This document shows positions 1-8,308 of a stretch of DNA of 37,551 bases, one piece after another. The notes under the pieces were generated by a model, which searched no databases, had not been told where the DNA came from, and was given only the letters and a program-made list of their open reading frames with translations. Position 1 is the first letter of the stretch; every line of letters starts with the position of its first letter. The translations under genes and the position numbers were made by a program. This DNA is from JBFMFH01 sp040752275 (GTDB lineage Bacteria > Acidobacteriota > Vicinamibacteria > Vicinamibacterales > JAKQTR01), in NCBI GenBank assembly GCA_040752275.1, contig JBFMFH010000059.1:1-37551 (forward strand), given 5' to 3'.

Positions 1-199
1 CCGAGCGGGTGGCGCCGGACGGGCGCCCGCCGCGGCGGAAGACCCTCAGCCGTGGTCATGTTTGTGGGTCTGAGCAGCGGTGGGCTGTCCGGCGACAGGA
101 CCCGCGAGGGAAGGATCACAGACGAGGTCTGTCAGTCTGATAGGCCGACCTGGACGTCCAGCCCGGGATCGTAGGCCAAGGGTCACGAAGGCCGGGGCT
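1..199. other. left edge, no supported gene
   Basis: I see no convincing coding frame here. All frames either meet stops quickly or give Arg/Pro-rich translations typical of antisense reading of GC-rich DNA. A minus-strand ATG at 57-59 opens a frame that runs off the window edge (MTTAEGLPP...). It has no clear ribosome binding site and cannot be judged from 19 codons. Confidence 0.4.
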
Positions 200-619
200 T
201 CATTCCCGGTAGATCCAGCCTCCCACCAGCGCCGCCAGGACCATCTCGACCAGGCCGATCCCGGCCCATGTCACGAGCATGCTGTGCGGGTACAGCCCCA
301 TTATGGCGTAGCCCACCAGCGCGATCACTGTACTGCCAAGCCAGAGCGCCACCGCGACGATGACGGCCGCTCTCGGACCGGGACCGAAACGTGGTCTCGC
401 GGAGGCGTAGAAGAACACCAGCGTGAGACCCAGGATCAGGCTGACCAGCACGGTCAAGAGCATGGTGTGGAGGTTCATCTCGATGGCCAGGTTGTGGGCC
501 TTCATGGCGGCCTCCATGTCCGCCATATAGAGGACGCTCGCGGCACCTTCGAGCAGCCAAACCAGCACGCCGGCGGCGATGCCGCCAGCGAGCCACCGGC
601 CGGTGTTGATACCCTTCAT
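200..619 (-). CDS. small four-helix membrane protein, function unknown
   Basis: This encodes 139 residues with about four hydrophobic helices: roughly residues 8-30, 50-70, 85-108 and 115-135. The N-terminus MKGINTGRWLAGG is a typical inner-membrane start. I chose the ATG at 619 over an upstream in-frame ATG at 688 because a GGAGG lies 7 nt before it. No catalytic motif is visible. The short loop between helices 1 and 2 contains Met, Asp, Glu and His (YMADMEAAMKAHN). I do not recognise a named family. It diverges from the metal-efflux operon starting at 780, so the two may share a control region, but a functional link is only inferred. Confidence 0.75.
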   Translation of the reverse strand: MKGINTGRWLAGGIAAGVLVWLLEGAASVLYMADMEAAMKAHNLAIEMNLHTMLLTVLVSLILGLTLVFFYASARPRFGPGPRAAVIVAVALWLGSTVIALVGYAIMGLYPHSMLVTWAGIGLVEMVLAALVGGWIYRE

Positions 620-738
620 GTCCGAACCTCCGGATGAGGCAGCCGCCACAAAGACGTCCTGCACACCCGCCTGGCGGATGCCGTTCACGACCTGGGTGAG
701 TGGCAGAGATTATGCGCCAGGTGAGCACCGTTCCGCCA

Positions 739-758
739 GTCTGAGGCGGAGCCTCGCT
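739..758. repeat. REP-like 20-mer, copy 1
   Basis: The 20 bases GTCTGAGGCGGAGCCTCGCT occur here and again, identical, at 9648-9667. The core GAGGC-GGA-GCCTC is a small hairpin. This copy sits in the divergent spacer between the genes at 619 and 780. Confidence 0.6.
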
Positions 759-767
759 CGGACCTGA

Positions 768-773
768 TAGAAT
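768..773 (+). promoter_or_regulatory. probable -10 box TAGAAT for a leaderless transcript
   Basis: TAGAAT matches five of six bases of the -10 consensus and ends 6 nt before the ATG at 780. Transcription would then begin at or next to the start codon. There is no ribosome binding site in the gap, which fits a leaderless message. No good -35 box is seen. Confidence 0.45.
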
Positions 774-779
774 CACACG

Positions 780-1166
780 ATGGTGCGGTCGGCCCCCCTG
801 CTGCTCGTTGTCACACTGATCGTGGCCCTGTCAGGGTCAGCCGTGCTGCCCGTGGGGCACCTGCACACGCCCGCGACCCCAGGCCCGCAGGTCGTGCATG
901 CGCACTGGGACCCCCTCCATGGCCATGCGACCCGGGGCGACGGTCCGGCCTTCTCACCTGACGATCACCATGATGTCGCGGCGACGTTGTTCTACGTCGT
1001 CGGGGTCGGTGCTTCGGGGTTCGTGCTTTCCCAGCCGGCCGAATCGCCGTCCTCTCTCTGGGAACCGGCCGCGACAACCAGCCTGGCGCCGCCGCGAGAG
1101 AGCGACGCTCGGCCGGGACCTTCGCCTCCCACGACGCCCAGCGCCGAACGGGCCCCGCCTGTCTGA
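780..1166 (+). CDS. His-rich exported protein leading a metal-efflux operon
   Basis: This is a 128-residue protein with an N-terminal signal-type helix (residues 5-25). It is followed by a histidine-rich stretch, with GHLH, HAHW, LHGH and DDHH between residues 26 and 68. A second hydrophobic segment (about 70-85) and a Pro/Ser/Ala-rich tail come next. Eight histidines in about 45 residues suggest metal binding in the periplasm. Small His-rich proteins of this kind often open czc/cop-type clusters (CzcI and DUF2946-like proteins); that comparison is by layout, not proven homology. It precedes the TolC-type gene by about 60 bp and is probably co-transcribed. The start codon lies directly after a -10-like box with no Shine-Dalgarno. 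Confidence 0.6.
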   Translation: MVRSAPLLLVVTLIVALSGSAVLPVGHLHTPATPGPQVVHAHWDPLHGHATRGDGPAFSPDDHHDVAATLFYVVGVGASGFVLSQPAESPSSLWEPAATTSLAPPRESDARPGPSPPTTPSAERAPPV

Positions 1167-1225
1167 CCCGCCAGCTCAGCCATCTCTGCACTGAACCGTA
1201 GGTGTCCCTGTTCGTCCGGAGGCGT

Positions 1226-2452
1226 ATGCGTCTGTTCAGCCACTCGTGCACGGTCTCTTTCGTCCTCGTGTTCCTTGCTCCGGCGTCCGCGCAGACGGTG
1301 CTGACGGAAGCCGAAGCCCTCGCACGTGTGTCGCTCGAGAGCCCGAGAATCCGTGCGATTCGTGCGCAACTCGACCTGGCGCGGGCTGACTCCCTGGCGG
1401 CCTCGCGCTGGCCGAATCCAGCGGTCACGTTCAACCGGGAGTCTGTCAGCGGAGTGACTGAGAGCTTCATGCTGGTCTCACAGCCGCTGCCAGTCACCGG
1501 GCGCCGCCGGCTCGCCGGCCAGAGCGCCAGCGCAGAGGCGAGTGCCACGGGACTGCGCGTCGACGACCTGATTCGGCGCATTCATGCCGATGCCCGGCGG
1601 GCATTCGTCGACCTGAGCGCCGAGCAGATGCGCGCGCGGGAACTGACATCCGCCCTTGCCGACATCCGCGCACTGGCGGCCGTTCTGGCCGCACGGGAAG
1701 CCGCGGGCGACGCCGCGGGATTCGATCGACTCCGTGCCGAGCGCGAAGCGCTCGACATCGATGCGTCGCTTGCCGAGACCAGAGCCCGCGTGGCGCGGGC
1801 CCAGGGCGCCCTGGCCCGCTTCTTCTTCCCGGTGCCGGACCCGCGGGACCTTCATGCGGCGCCACTGACCGGCGAGCGGGCGCCGATTCCCGGCCCCGAT
1901 GATCTGGCTGAGCGTGCGGAGGCGGCGCGTCCAGACCTGCTCGCGCTCGAGCGGGACATCGAGGCGGCTCGCCTGGCCGGTGACGCGGCATTGCGAAGCC
2001 GCATCCCTGAGCCGGAGGTCGTCGCCGGCCTGAAGACCTCCAGCGCGCGCGACAGCCGGAACGGCTCCGTGGTGTCGCTGGTCGTGTCGATCCCGCTGTT
2101 CGACCGGGCGAGGCCGGAACGGGCGCGGGCCGATGCCCGCGAACGCCTGGCCGCAGCCGAGCGCGATGCGCTGCGGGCGGAGATCGGCGCGGCGGTGCGT
2201 GCGCTCCGGCACGAGACCGAAGAGCGGCGCGCGGCCGCCGACACCTTCAGGCAGGCCGGCCTGACGGCATCCGATGCGCTCCGCCGAATCGCGCAACTCA
2301 GCTACGACGCCGGCGAGCGCAGCATTCTCGAACTGCTCGACGCCTATCGTGCTGCTTCAGACGCGCGCGTGCGGCTGATTGAACTCGAAATCGCCGCCGC
2401 GCACGCCGAAATCGACCTCGAACTCGCGACTGCCGTGGAGATCCGACGATGA
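1226..2452 (+). CDS. TolC/CzcC-type outer-membrane efflux protein
   Basis: This is an outer membrane factor of an RND efflux system, forming the trimeric exit duct. It has 408 residues, normal for the CzcC branch. A signal peptide (MRLFSHSCTVSFVLVFLAPASAQ) is followed by the two long alpha-helical repeats of the OEP family: about 30-200 and 225-405, rich in Ala, Arg, Glu and Leu. The pattern SRWPNPAVTFNRESVSG near residue 60 is typical. I prefer the ATG at 1226, with GGAGG at 1218-1222, although the spacing is short. A GTG at 1202 would add eight residues without a clear binding site. Its stop overlaps the next start (ATGA, 2449-2452), so translation is coupled to the adaptor gene. Confidence 0.9.
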   Translation: MRLFSHSCTVSFVLVFLAPASAQTVLTEAEALARVSLESPRIRAIRAQLDLARADSLAASRWPNPAVTFNRESVSGVTESFMLVSQPLPVTGRRRLAGQSASAEASATGLRVDDLIRRIHADARRAFVDLSAEQMRARELTSALADIRALAAVLAAREAAGDAAGFDRLRAEREALDIDASLAETRARVARAQGALARFFFPVPDPRDLHAAPLTGERAPIPGPDDLAERAEAARPDLLALERDIEAARLAGDAALRSRIPEPEVVAGLKTSSARDSRNGSVVSLVVSIPLFDRARPERARADARERLAAAERDALRAEIGAAVRALRHETEERRAAADTFRQAGLTASDALRRIAQLSYDAGERSILELLDAYRAASDARVRLIELEIAAAHAEIDLELATAVEIRR

Positions 2453-3996
2453 CGACCTGGAGACACGCCGTGTCAACGACGATTGTCGTCGCGCTGGCGA
2501 TCTCGGCTGGATCCTGCCGGCGCGTCGATGACGCAGCCGCGACGAAGGAGCTTCCCACGTTGAGCGTCAGCCACTGGACCGACCAGACCGAGCTGTTCAT
2601 GGAGCACCCCAGGCTGGTGGCCGGCTCGGCCGCGCGGTTCGCCGTGCACCTCACCATGCTCGCCAACTTCCGGCCGCTCGACGAGGGCCAGGCTTCGATC
2701 GAGTTGCGTAGCAATACCGGCCCTGTGGCCACCCTTCAGGGCGGCGGCCCGCTGCGGCCCGGGGCGTTCAGGGTCGAGGGAAGGGTGCCTGCGGCCGGCC
2801 GATACGCGTGGGGCGTTCGCGTGAATGCCGGCGCACTGGAGGACTTCCACGATCTCGGCACGATTACCGTGTATCCGGATGAAGGCGCCGCCCGGTCTGC
2901 TCCGCCGCCCCCCGAGGGGCCCCCCGCCATCGCCTACCTGAAGGAGCAGCAATGGACAAGTGACTTCGCCACGGTTGTCGTTCGCGAGGAACGCGTCCGC
3001 GGCTCGATGCGCGCGACAGCCACGGTCGTGGCTGGAGCCGGTGGCGAGGCGGTCGTCACCGCGCCTGCTCCCGGCCGCCTCGCTGCAACCCGCATCCCGC
3101 ACGTCGGACAACGCGTATCGCAGGGATCGCTCCTCGCCCGGTTCGAGCCGCGCCTGACGTCCGTCGAAGACTACGCTCTGCTCCAGCAGCAGGTAGTCGA
3201 AGCCCGCGCTGCACTGGAATCCGCCGAGGCGGAGTGTCGGCGGGCCGAACGGCTGCTCAGCGAGCGGGCCGTCCCGGCCAGGCGGGTTGAGGAGGCCACG
3301 CGGAGCCGCACGGTCGCTCTCGGCCGGGTGCAGGCCGCAGAGGCAAGACTCGCCCAGCGTCAGGAGACACTCCGTTCGGGGGGTGCGGGAACCGGCGGCA
3401 ACAGCTTCGAACTCCGATCGCCGATTGCCGGCTCGGTCGTCATGGTGGCGGCGACGCCAGGGGCGGCCTATCAGGAGGGCGTCGAGCTGTTTCGGATCGT
3501 CCGCACGAATCCCGTCGTGGTTGAGGCCTACCTGTCCCCGTCCATGGCCGAACGCCGCGAGGACGTCGGCGGACTCGCACTCGAGCTTCCGGGGCAGGCG
3601 GATCCGGTTCCGTTGCGTGTCATCCGTCAATGGCACCTCCGCGTCGTCGATCAGCGATTGCGAGCGGTCGTCCTTCGGTTCGAGGTCGACAACAGCGACG
3701 GGCGGGTGCTCGTGGGCCAGGCCGGCAACGCCTTGCTCTACACACGCGCGCTTGTGTTGGCACCTATCGTACCTGCGAGTGCCATCCTCCGTGAGGCCGG
3801 CCGTCCGTACGTGTTCGTGCAGGCTGGCGGCGAGGCGTTCGAGCGGCGCATGGTCCGGCTCGGTCCCCGCGACGGCGATCGCGTTGCCGTTGCTGCCGGG
3901 CTGAGCGCGGGCGAGCGGGTCGTCACGCGCGGGACCTACGAGATTCAGCTGGCGTCGGCCGCGAGGGGGCTGCCGGCCGAAGGACACGTTCACTGA
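2449..3996 (+). CDS. RND periplasmic adaptor lipoprotein (CzcB/CusB-like)
   Basis: This membrane fusion protein links the RND pump to the outer-membrane duct. It has 515 residues. The N-terminus ends in a lipobox-like ISAGSC with Cys23, so it is probably a lipoprotein. Residues about 35-165 form an extra beta-rich N-terminal domain seen in some heavy-metal adaptors. A barrel-sandwich (lipoyl-like) half follows at about 190-235 (APAPGRLAATRIPHVGQRV). An alpha-hairpin spans about 240-310 and the second lipoyl half lies near 320-345 (RSPIAGSVVMVAATPGAAY). The beta-barrel and membrane-proximal parts extend to the end (AGLSAGERVVTRGTYEIQ). It overlaps the TolC-type gene by 4 bp, and its stop lies 9 bp before the pump gene. 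Confidence 0.9.
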   Translation: MTTWRHAVSTTIVVALAISAGSCRRVDDAAATKELPTLSVSHWTDQTELFMEHPRLVAGSAARFAVHLTMLANFRPLDEGQASIELRSNTGPVATLQGGGPLRPGAFRVEGRVPAAGRYAWGVRVNAGALEDFHDLGTITVYPDEGAARSAPPPPEGPPAIAYLKEQQWTSDFATVVVREERVRGSMRATATVVAGAGGEAVVTAPAPGRLAATRIPHVGQRVSQGSLLARFEPRLTSVEDYALLQQQVVEARAALESAEAECRRAERLLSERAVPARRVEEATRSRTVALGRVQAAEARLAQRQETLRSGGAGTGGNSFELRSPIAGSVVMVAATPGAAYQEGVELFRIVRTNPVVVEAYLSPSMAERREDVGGLALELPGQADPVPLRVIRQWHLRVVDQRLRAVVLRFEVDNSDGRVLVGQAGNALLYTRALVLAPIVPASAILREAGRPYVFVQAGGEAFERRMVRLGPRDGDRVAVAAGLSAGERVVTRGTYEIQLASAARGLPAEGHVH

Positions 3997-4005
3997 GGTG
4001 CCGAG

Positions 4006-7000
4006 ATGAGACGGTTGGTTGCGTGGTCGGTGGACTATCGCTGGCTGGTGGCGGCGGGATCGGTGCTTCTTGCGCTGGCCGGGTGGTGGACCGTGCGGGA
4101 CATGCCGATCGACGTCTTTCCGGACCTGACGGCGCCGACGGTGACCGTGCTCACCGAAGGTCAGGGCATGTCCCCGACGGAGATGGAAGCCCTGGTGACG
4201 TTTCCCCTCGAGACGGCGGTCAACGGCGCCTCGGGTGTCCGCCGAGTGCGTTCGGCCACCGCGCTGGGCATCTCGGTGGTATGGGTCGAGTTCGACTGGG
4301 GTGCCGACATCTACGTCGCGCGGCAGATCGTGGCGGAGAAGCTGTCGCTCGTTGCCGGCGGGCTCCCGCCGCAGGCCGGCCGTCCGATCCTGACGCCGAT
4401 TTCGTCGATTATGGGTGAGATCCTCTTCTTCGCGATGTCTTCGGACACGGTTCCGCCGATGGAGCTGAGGACCATGGCAGACACCGTCGTCAGACGCCGT
4501 CTGTTGGCCGTGGCCGGGGTTTCGCAAGTGACGCCAATCGGCGGTGACGAGAAGCAGTATCACATCGTGGCGGATCCTGCACGCCTGCGCGCGAACGGCG
4601 TGACCGCCCGGCAGCTCGTCGAGGCGATCGAGGCCTCGAGTTCGAACATCTCGCCTGGCGTCTTCGTCGAAGGCCCGCAGGAGTACGTGCTGGAGGCAAT
4701 CGGCCGGGTGCGGACGGCCGAGGACATCGGCACGACCGTCGTCACGACACACAGCGAGCGGGCCGTTCTGGTCCGTGACGTCGCGGATGTCAGGATCGGG
4801 CCGGCGCTCAAACGTGGGGAGGGATCGCGAAACGGCCACCCGGCGGTCATTGTCGGTGTGCAGAAGCAGCCGGGCGCCAACACCATCGACATCACGCGCC
4901 GGCTGGATGAGGAGCTGGACGCCCTCCAGGGAGAGCTGCCGGGCATCTCGATCGACCGCCGGATCTTCCGCCAATCCGACTTCATCGAGACCGCGGTCCA
5001 CAACGTCGTTTCGGCCCTCAGGGACGGCGGCATTCTGGTCGTTCTCGTTGTCGTGCTCTTCCTGGCGAACTTCCGTGCCGCCGCCATCACGCTCACCGCC
5101 ATCCCGCTCTCGTTGGCGGGAGCGGTGGTGGCTCTTCGAGGCATGGACGCCACGCTCAACACCATGACGCTCGGTGGGCTGGCCATTGCCATCGGCGCCC
5201 TCGTGGACGATGCCATCATCGACGTGGAGAACATCGTGCGCAGGCTTCGCGAGAACCAGACGCGGCCTGCCGGCGCGCGTCGGTCCGCCCGCGACGTCGT
5301 GTGTGACGCGACCGTCGAAATCAGGTCGTCGATCGTCTTCGCGACGATCATCATCATCCTCGTCTTCCTGCCGGTATTCGGGCTCTCGGGGGTCGAGGGC
5401 CGCCTGCTGGCGCCGCTCGGCTTCGCCTACATCGTCGCGCTCGCCGTGTCGCTGGCGGTGGCCGTCATCGTGACGCCGGCGTTGTGCTACATCCTCCTTC
5501 CCGGAGCGGCGTCCGTCGCCCGCGGCCACGACGGCTGGCCTGCGCGGCACCTCAAGAGCATCTACGCGCGCACGCTGCCGGACATCCTCGACCGCCCCGT
5601 CCTGGTTGTCGCCAGTTCGGCCCTGCTTCTGGCTGTCGCCGTTGGCGCGATGACCTTCATGGGATCGGCGTTCCTGCCGGAGTTCCATGAGGGGACGCTC
5701 ACGCTGAGCGTCAACACGATGCCGGGCACGTCCCTTGCCAAGTCCGACGAGATCGGCCGCCGCGTCGAACAGGTGCTGCTGGCGGCGCCGGAGGTCGTGG
5801 CGACCGCGCGGCGGCAGGGCCGGGCCGAGTACGACGAACACGTTCAGGGTGTCGAAGGCGCCGAGATAGACGTCGGCCTCCGGGAGACCGGCCGGCCGAG
5901 ACCCGATCTGCTCGCCGAATTGCGGCGTGGATTCGCGGCGATTGCCGGGACGAACGTCGTGATCGGCCAGCCGATCTCCCACCGCATCGACCACATGCTG
6001 TCCGGGACCCGGGCGAACATCGCCATCAAGATCTTCGGTGACGATCTCGAGATGTTGCGCAGGCTGGCCGAGCGCGTGAGGGAGGTGGTGGCAGAAGTCG
6101 ACGGCGTGGCGGACTTGTCGGTCGAGCAACAGGTCGACGTGCCCGCGGTGAGGTTCGTCCTGGAGAGGGACGCGCTCGCCCGGTACGGCGTCCGTGTGGA
6201 GGACGTCACCCGGACCATTGAGATGGCCTTTGCCGGCACGACCGCTGGCAGGGTCTTCGAGTCGGGGATCTCGTTCGACCTTGTGGTGAAGCTCGCCGAG
6301 TCGGCGCGGGCGGACCTCGAGCGCATCGCCATGCTGAGCGTCGACGTGCCCGGCGGGGGCGTGATTCCCATCGGTACCCTTGCCAGCGTCGTCCGCGAAG
6401 AGGGCCCGAACATGGTGCTCCGGGAGAACGCCGGTCGTCGCATCGTCGTCTCGTGCAACGTGGCGGGACGGGACCTCGGCGGCGTCATCGGTGACATTCG
6501 CTCGAGCGTGGCGGAGCGCGTGTCGTTCCCCCGTGGCTACCGGGTCGAGTACGGGGGACAATTCGAGAGCCAACAGGCCGCGTCGCGCCGCCTCGCGCTG
6601 CTCGGAGTGCTGGTGGTCGGGGCTCTCTTCGCGGTACTCATGCTCGCCTTTGGACGCATCCGCGACGCCCTCATCGTGATGGCCAACCTCCCGCTGGCGC
6701 TGATCGGCGCCGTGGCCGGTGTCTACGCCGCCGGTGGGGTGCTGAGCGTGGCCTCCATCATCGGGTTCATCACGCTGTTCGGCATCGCCACGCGCAACGG
6801 CATCATGCTGGTGTCCCACATCCGGCACCTGCAAGAGGAGGAGGGCGTCACCGACTTCCGGGCTGCGGTCGAGCGTGGGGCACGGGAGCGGCTGATTCCG
6901 ATTCTGATGACGGCCCTGGCGGCGGGCCTGGCGTTGATTCCGCTGGCACTTGGCGGCGGGCGGGCGGGCAGCGAGATTCAGACGCCCATGGCCATCGTCA

Positions 7001-7098
7001 TCCTCTGTGGGCTCGTGACGTCGACGCTACTGAACATGGCTGTCGTCCCGGCGCTGTACTTGCGCTTCGGCCGTTCCCGCGTGTCCCCGATGGCCTGA
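4006..7098 (+). CDS. heavy-metal RND (HME) efflux pump, substrate unresolved
   Basis: This is the inner-membrane proton-driven pump of the tripartite system. It has 1030 residues, the normal RND length, with helix 1 at the N-terminus and two periplasmic loops. The start VRDMPIDVFPDLTAPTV is typical of the HME (CusA/CzcA) branch. The TM4 proton-relay segment reads LVDDAIIDVEN with D401, D402 and E408. At the positions of the three copper-binding methionines of CusA I read Val (in LTLSVNTMPG), Ile/Asp (in AEIDV) and a shifted His-Met (RIDHML). The Cu(I)/Ag(I) site is therefore not conserved, unlike the second pump at 23551. Zinc, cobalt, nickel or cadmium are possible, but the sequence alone does not decide. 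It is the last gene of the operon. Confidence 0.9.
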   Translation: MRRLVAWSVDYRWLVAAGSVLLALAGWWTVRDMPIDVFPDLTAPTVTVLTEGQGMSPTEMEALVTFPLETAVNGASGVRRVRSATALGISVVWVEFDWGADIYVARQIVAEKLSLVAGGLPPQAGRPILTPISSIMGEILFFAMSSDTVPPMELRTMADTVVRRRLLAVAGVSQVTPIGGDEKQYHIVADPARLRANGVTARQLVEAIEASSSNISPGVFVEGPQEYVLEAIGRVRTAEDIGTTVVTTHSERAVLVRDVADVRIGPALKRGEGSRNGHPAVIVGVQKQPGANTIDITRRLDEELDALQGELPGISIDRRIFRQSDFIETAVHNVVSALRDGGILVVLVVVLFLANFRAAAITLTAIPLSLAGAVVALRGMDATLNTMTLGGLAIAIGALVDDAIIDVENIVRRLRENQTRPAGARRSARDVVCDATVEIRSSIVFATIIIILVFLPVFGLSGVEGRLLAPLGFAYIVALAVSLAVAVIVTPALCYILLPGAASVARGHDGWPARHLKSIYARTLPDILDRPVLVVASSALLLAVAVGAMTFMGSAFLPEFHEGTLTLSVNTMPGTSLAKSDEIGRRVEQVLLAAPEVVATARRQGRAEYDEHVQGVEGAEIDVGLRETGRPRPDLLAELRRGFAAIAGTNVVIGQPISHRIDHMLSGTRANIAIKIFGDDLEMLRRLAERVREVVAEVDGVADLSVEQQVDVPAVRFVLERDALARYGVRVEDVTRTIEMAFAGTTAGRVFESGISFDLVVKLAESARADLERIAMLSVDVPGGGVIPIGTLASVVREEGPNMVLRENAGRRIVVSCNVAGRDLGGVIGDIRSSVAERVSFPRGYRVEYGGQFESQQAASRRLALLGVLVVGALFAVLMLAFGRIRDALIVMANLPLALIGAVAGVYAAGGVLSVASIIGFITLFGIATRNGIMLVSHIRHLQEEEGVTDFRAAVERGARERLIPILMTALAAGLALIPLALGGGRAGSEIQTPMAIVILCGLVTSTLLNMAVVPALYLRFGRSRVSPMA

Positions 7099-7159
7099 GC
7101 GCTGCTTGGTTTCTCGAGCCTGGTGTTCACCACGGGTCGGAGCCGATCGGTCGCGTCCC

Positions 7160-7205
7160 TTGACGCCCGGCGGTCAATGCTTATATTATTCAATTCACTT
7201 GAATA
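7160..7205 (+). promoter_or_regulatory. promoter with overlapping palindromic operator of the sulfur operon
   Basis: TTGACG (7160-7165), a 16-nt spacer and TATATT (7182-7187) make a good sigma-70-type promoter. A perfect palindrome follows at once: TATTCAA (7187-7193), five bases, TTGAATA (7199-7205). It covers the expected transcription start. A bound ArsR/SmtB-type repressor here would block initiation. The gene behind it encodes such a repressor, so autoregulation is the natural reading. Half-sites ATTC/GAAT resemble those of sulfide-responsive ArsR proteins such as SqrR, as I recall them. Confidence 0.75.
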
Positions 7206-7232
7206 GTTGCAATACAGCCAGGTAGGTGTTCC

Positions 7233-7937
7233 GTGCGCGGTCGAGAGTTCAAGGACGCCGTCTTCGAACAGTTCAGCCATATCGCGTCGGCCTTCGCGAG
7301 CCCGAAACGGATCGAGATTGTCGACGTGCTCGCCCAGGGCGAGCGTCACGTCGAAGCGATCGCGGAGCAGGCAAACCTGACCGTCGCGAACACCTCCCGG
7401 CACCTGCAGGTGCTCAAGGCGGCGAATCTGGTCGCAGCTCGTAAGGAGGGCCTCCAGGTGTTCTACCGCCTCGCCGACCCGCTGGTGCTCGACGGGTACC
7501 GGTCGCTCCAGACACTGGCCGAAGCCAGACTCGCGGAGGTCGGCCGGCTCGTCGAGGAGTACTTTTCGAGTACGGATGGGCTTGAGCCGGTCGAGAAGGA
7601 GGAGCTGCTGCGGCGAGCGCGGCACCGGGACGTGGTCGTGCTCGACGTGCGCCCTGTCGCGGAGTACCTCGCCGGTCACATCGCGGGTGCGCTCTCGGTC
7701 CCGCTCGCGCAGCTCGAGCAGCGACTGGCCGACTTGCCGCGCAGCCGGCGCGTCGTCGCCTACTGCCGCGGGCCCTATTGCGTGCTGGCGGCGCAAGCCG
7801 TGCGTCTGTTGCGCAAACGCGGTCTCCGGGCGTTCCGCTTGAAGGAGGGCTACCCGGAGTGGCGTGACGCCGGATTGCCCGTCGAGAGCGGGCTGCACGC
7901 GGAGTCATCCCACCGAGCGAAGGAGCGACGGGCGTGA
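7233..7937 (+). CDS. ArsR-family regulator fused to a rhodanese domain
   Basis: This encodes a 234-residue two-domain protein. Residues about 10-95 are a winged helix of the ArsR/SmtB type (FASPKRIEIVDVLAQGE, then recognition helix NTSRHLQVLKAANLV). Residues about 120-225 are a rhodanese domain (VVLDVRPVAEYLAGHIAGA) with active-site loop YCRGPYC, where Cys178 is the expected persulfide-carrying residue and Cys183 a second thiol. The DNA-binding half has no cysteine at all, so the cysteine pairs used by arsenic sensors or BigR/SqrR are absent. Sensing may rely on the rhodanese thiols. The start is GTG at 7233, preceded by AGGTAGG. Its stop overlaps the next start (GTGA, 7934-7937). It probably represses its own operon. 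Confidence 0.88.
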   Translation: MRGREFKDAVFEQFSHIASAFASPKRIEIVDVLAQGERHVEAIAEQANLTVANTSRHLQVLKAANLVAARKEGLQVFYRLADPLVLDGYRSLQTLAEARLAEVGRLVEEYFSSTDGLEPVEKEELLRRARHRDVVVLDVRPVAEYLAGHIAGALSVPLAQLEQRLADLPRSRRVVAYCRGPYCVLAAQAVRLLRKRGLRAFRLKEGYPEWRDAGLPVESGLHAESSHRAKERRA

Positions 7938-8287
7938 ACGTGCTCGTGATTCTCAACGATCCTCCCTACGGAACCGAGCGGACGTACAACGGGCTGCGGC
8001 TGGCCGTGAACCTGCTCTCCAAGACCCAGGATCTGGCGCTGACCGTCTTCCTCATGGGCGACGCCGTCGCTGCCGCGAAGACAGGTCAGCAGACGCCGAA
8101 CGGCTACTACAACCTCGAACGGATGGTGAAGGGCGTCGTGACCCGCAAGGGACGCGTCCTCCTGTGTGGAACGTGCATGGATGCACGGGGCATGACGATT
8201 GGGGACGTGGTGGAGGGGAGCCGTCGCAGCACGTTGGATGAACTGACGGAGCTGACGGCGACTGCGGAGAAGGTGCTGGTGTTCTGA
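7934..8287 (+). CDS. DsrE-like sulfur-handling protein
   Basis: This 117-residue protein has the DsrE/DsrF/TusD-like fold signature: an N-terminal strand MNVLVILNDPPYG, a helix with NGLRLAVNLL, VFLMGDAV, and a cysteine loop LLCGTCMDARG with Cys78 and Cys81. Members of this family bind or relay sulfane sulfur in the cytoplasm. It is translationally coupled to the ArsR-rhodanese gene by a 4-bp overlap and followed 21 bp later by the flavoprotein gene. It probably takes persulfide from, or passes it to, the rhodanese. Length fits the single-domain family; whether it forms a homo-oligomer cannot be seen. Confidence 0.85.
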   Translation: MNVLVILNDPPYGTERTYNGLRLAVNLLSKTQDLALTVFLMGDAVAAAKTGQQTPNGYYNLERMVKGVVTRKGRVLLCGTCMDARGMTIGDVVEGSRRSTLDELTELTATAEKVLVF

Positions 8288-8308
8288 GGGCTGGACACGA
8301 GGTGGACG

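Noticed and set aside
1158..1173. TGTCTGACCCGCCAGC as a fifth enhancer site
   Set aside because: It matches only seven of nine invariant positions, has no partner 30 bp away and no -24/-12 promoter before the TolC-type gene.
2473..6834. Very long minus-strand open frame (1453 codons) opposite the adaptor and pump genes
   Set aside because: It is antisense to two clearly homologous genes; its Arg/His/Asp/Gln-rich translation is the usual shadow of GC-rich coding DNA. The same holds for the 1043-codon frame opposite the CusA-type gene.
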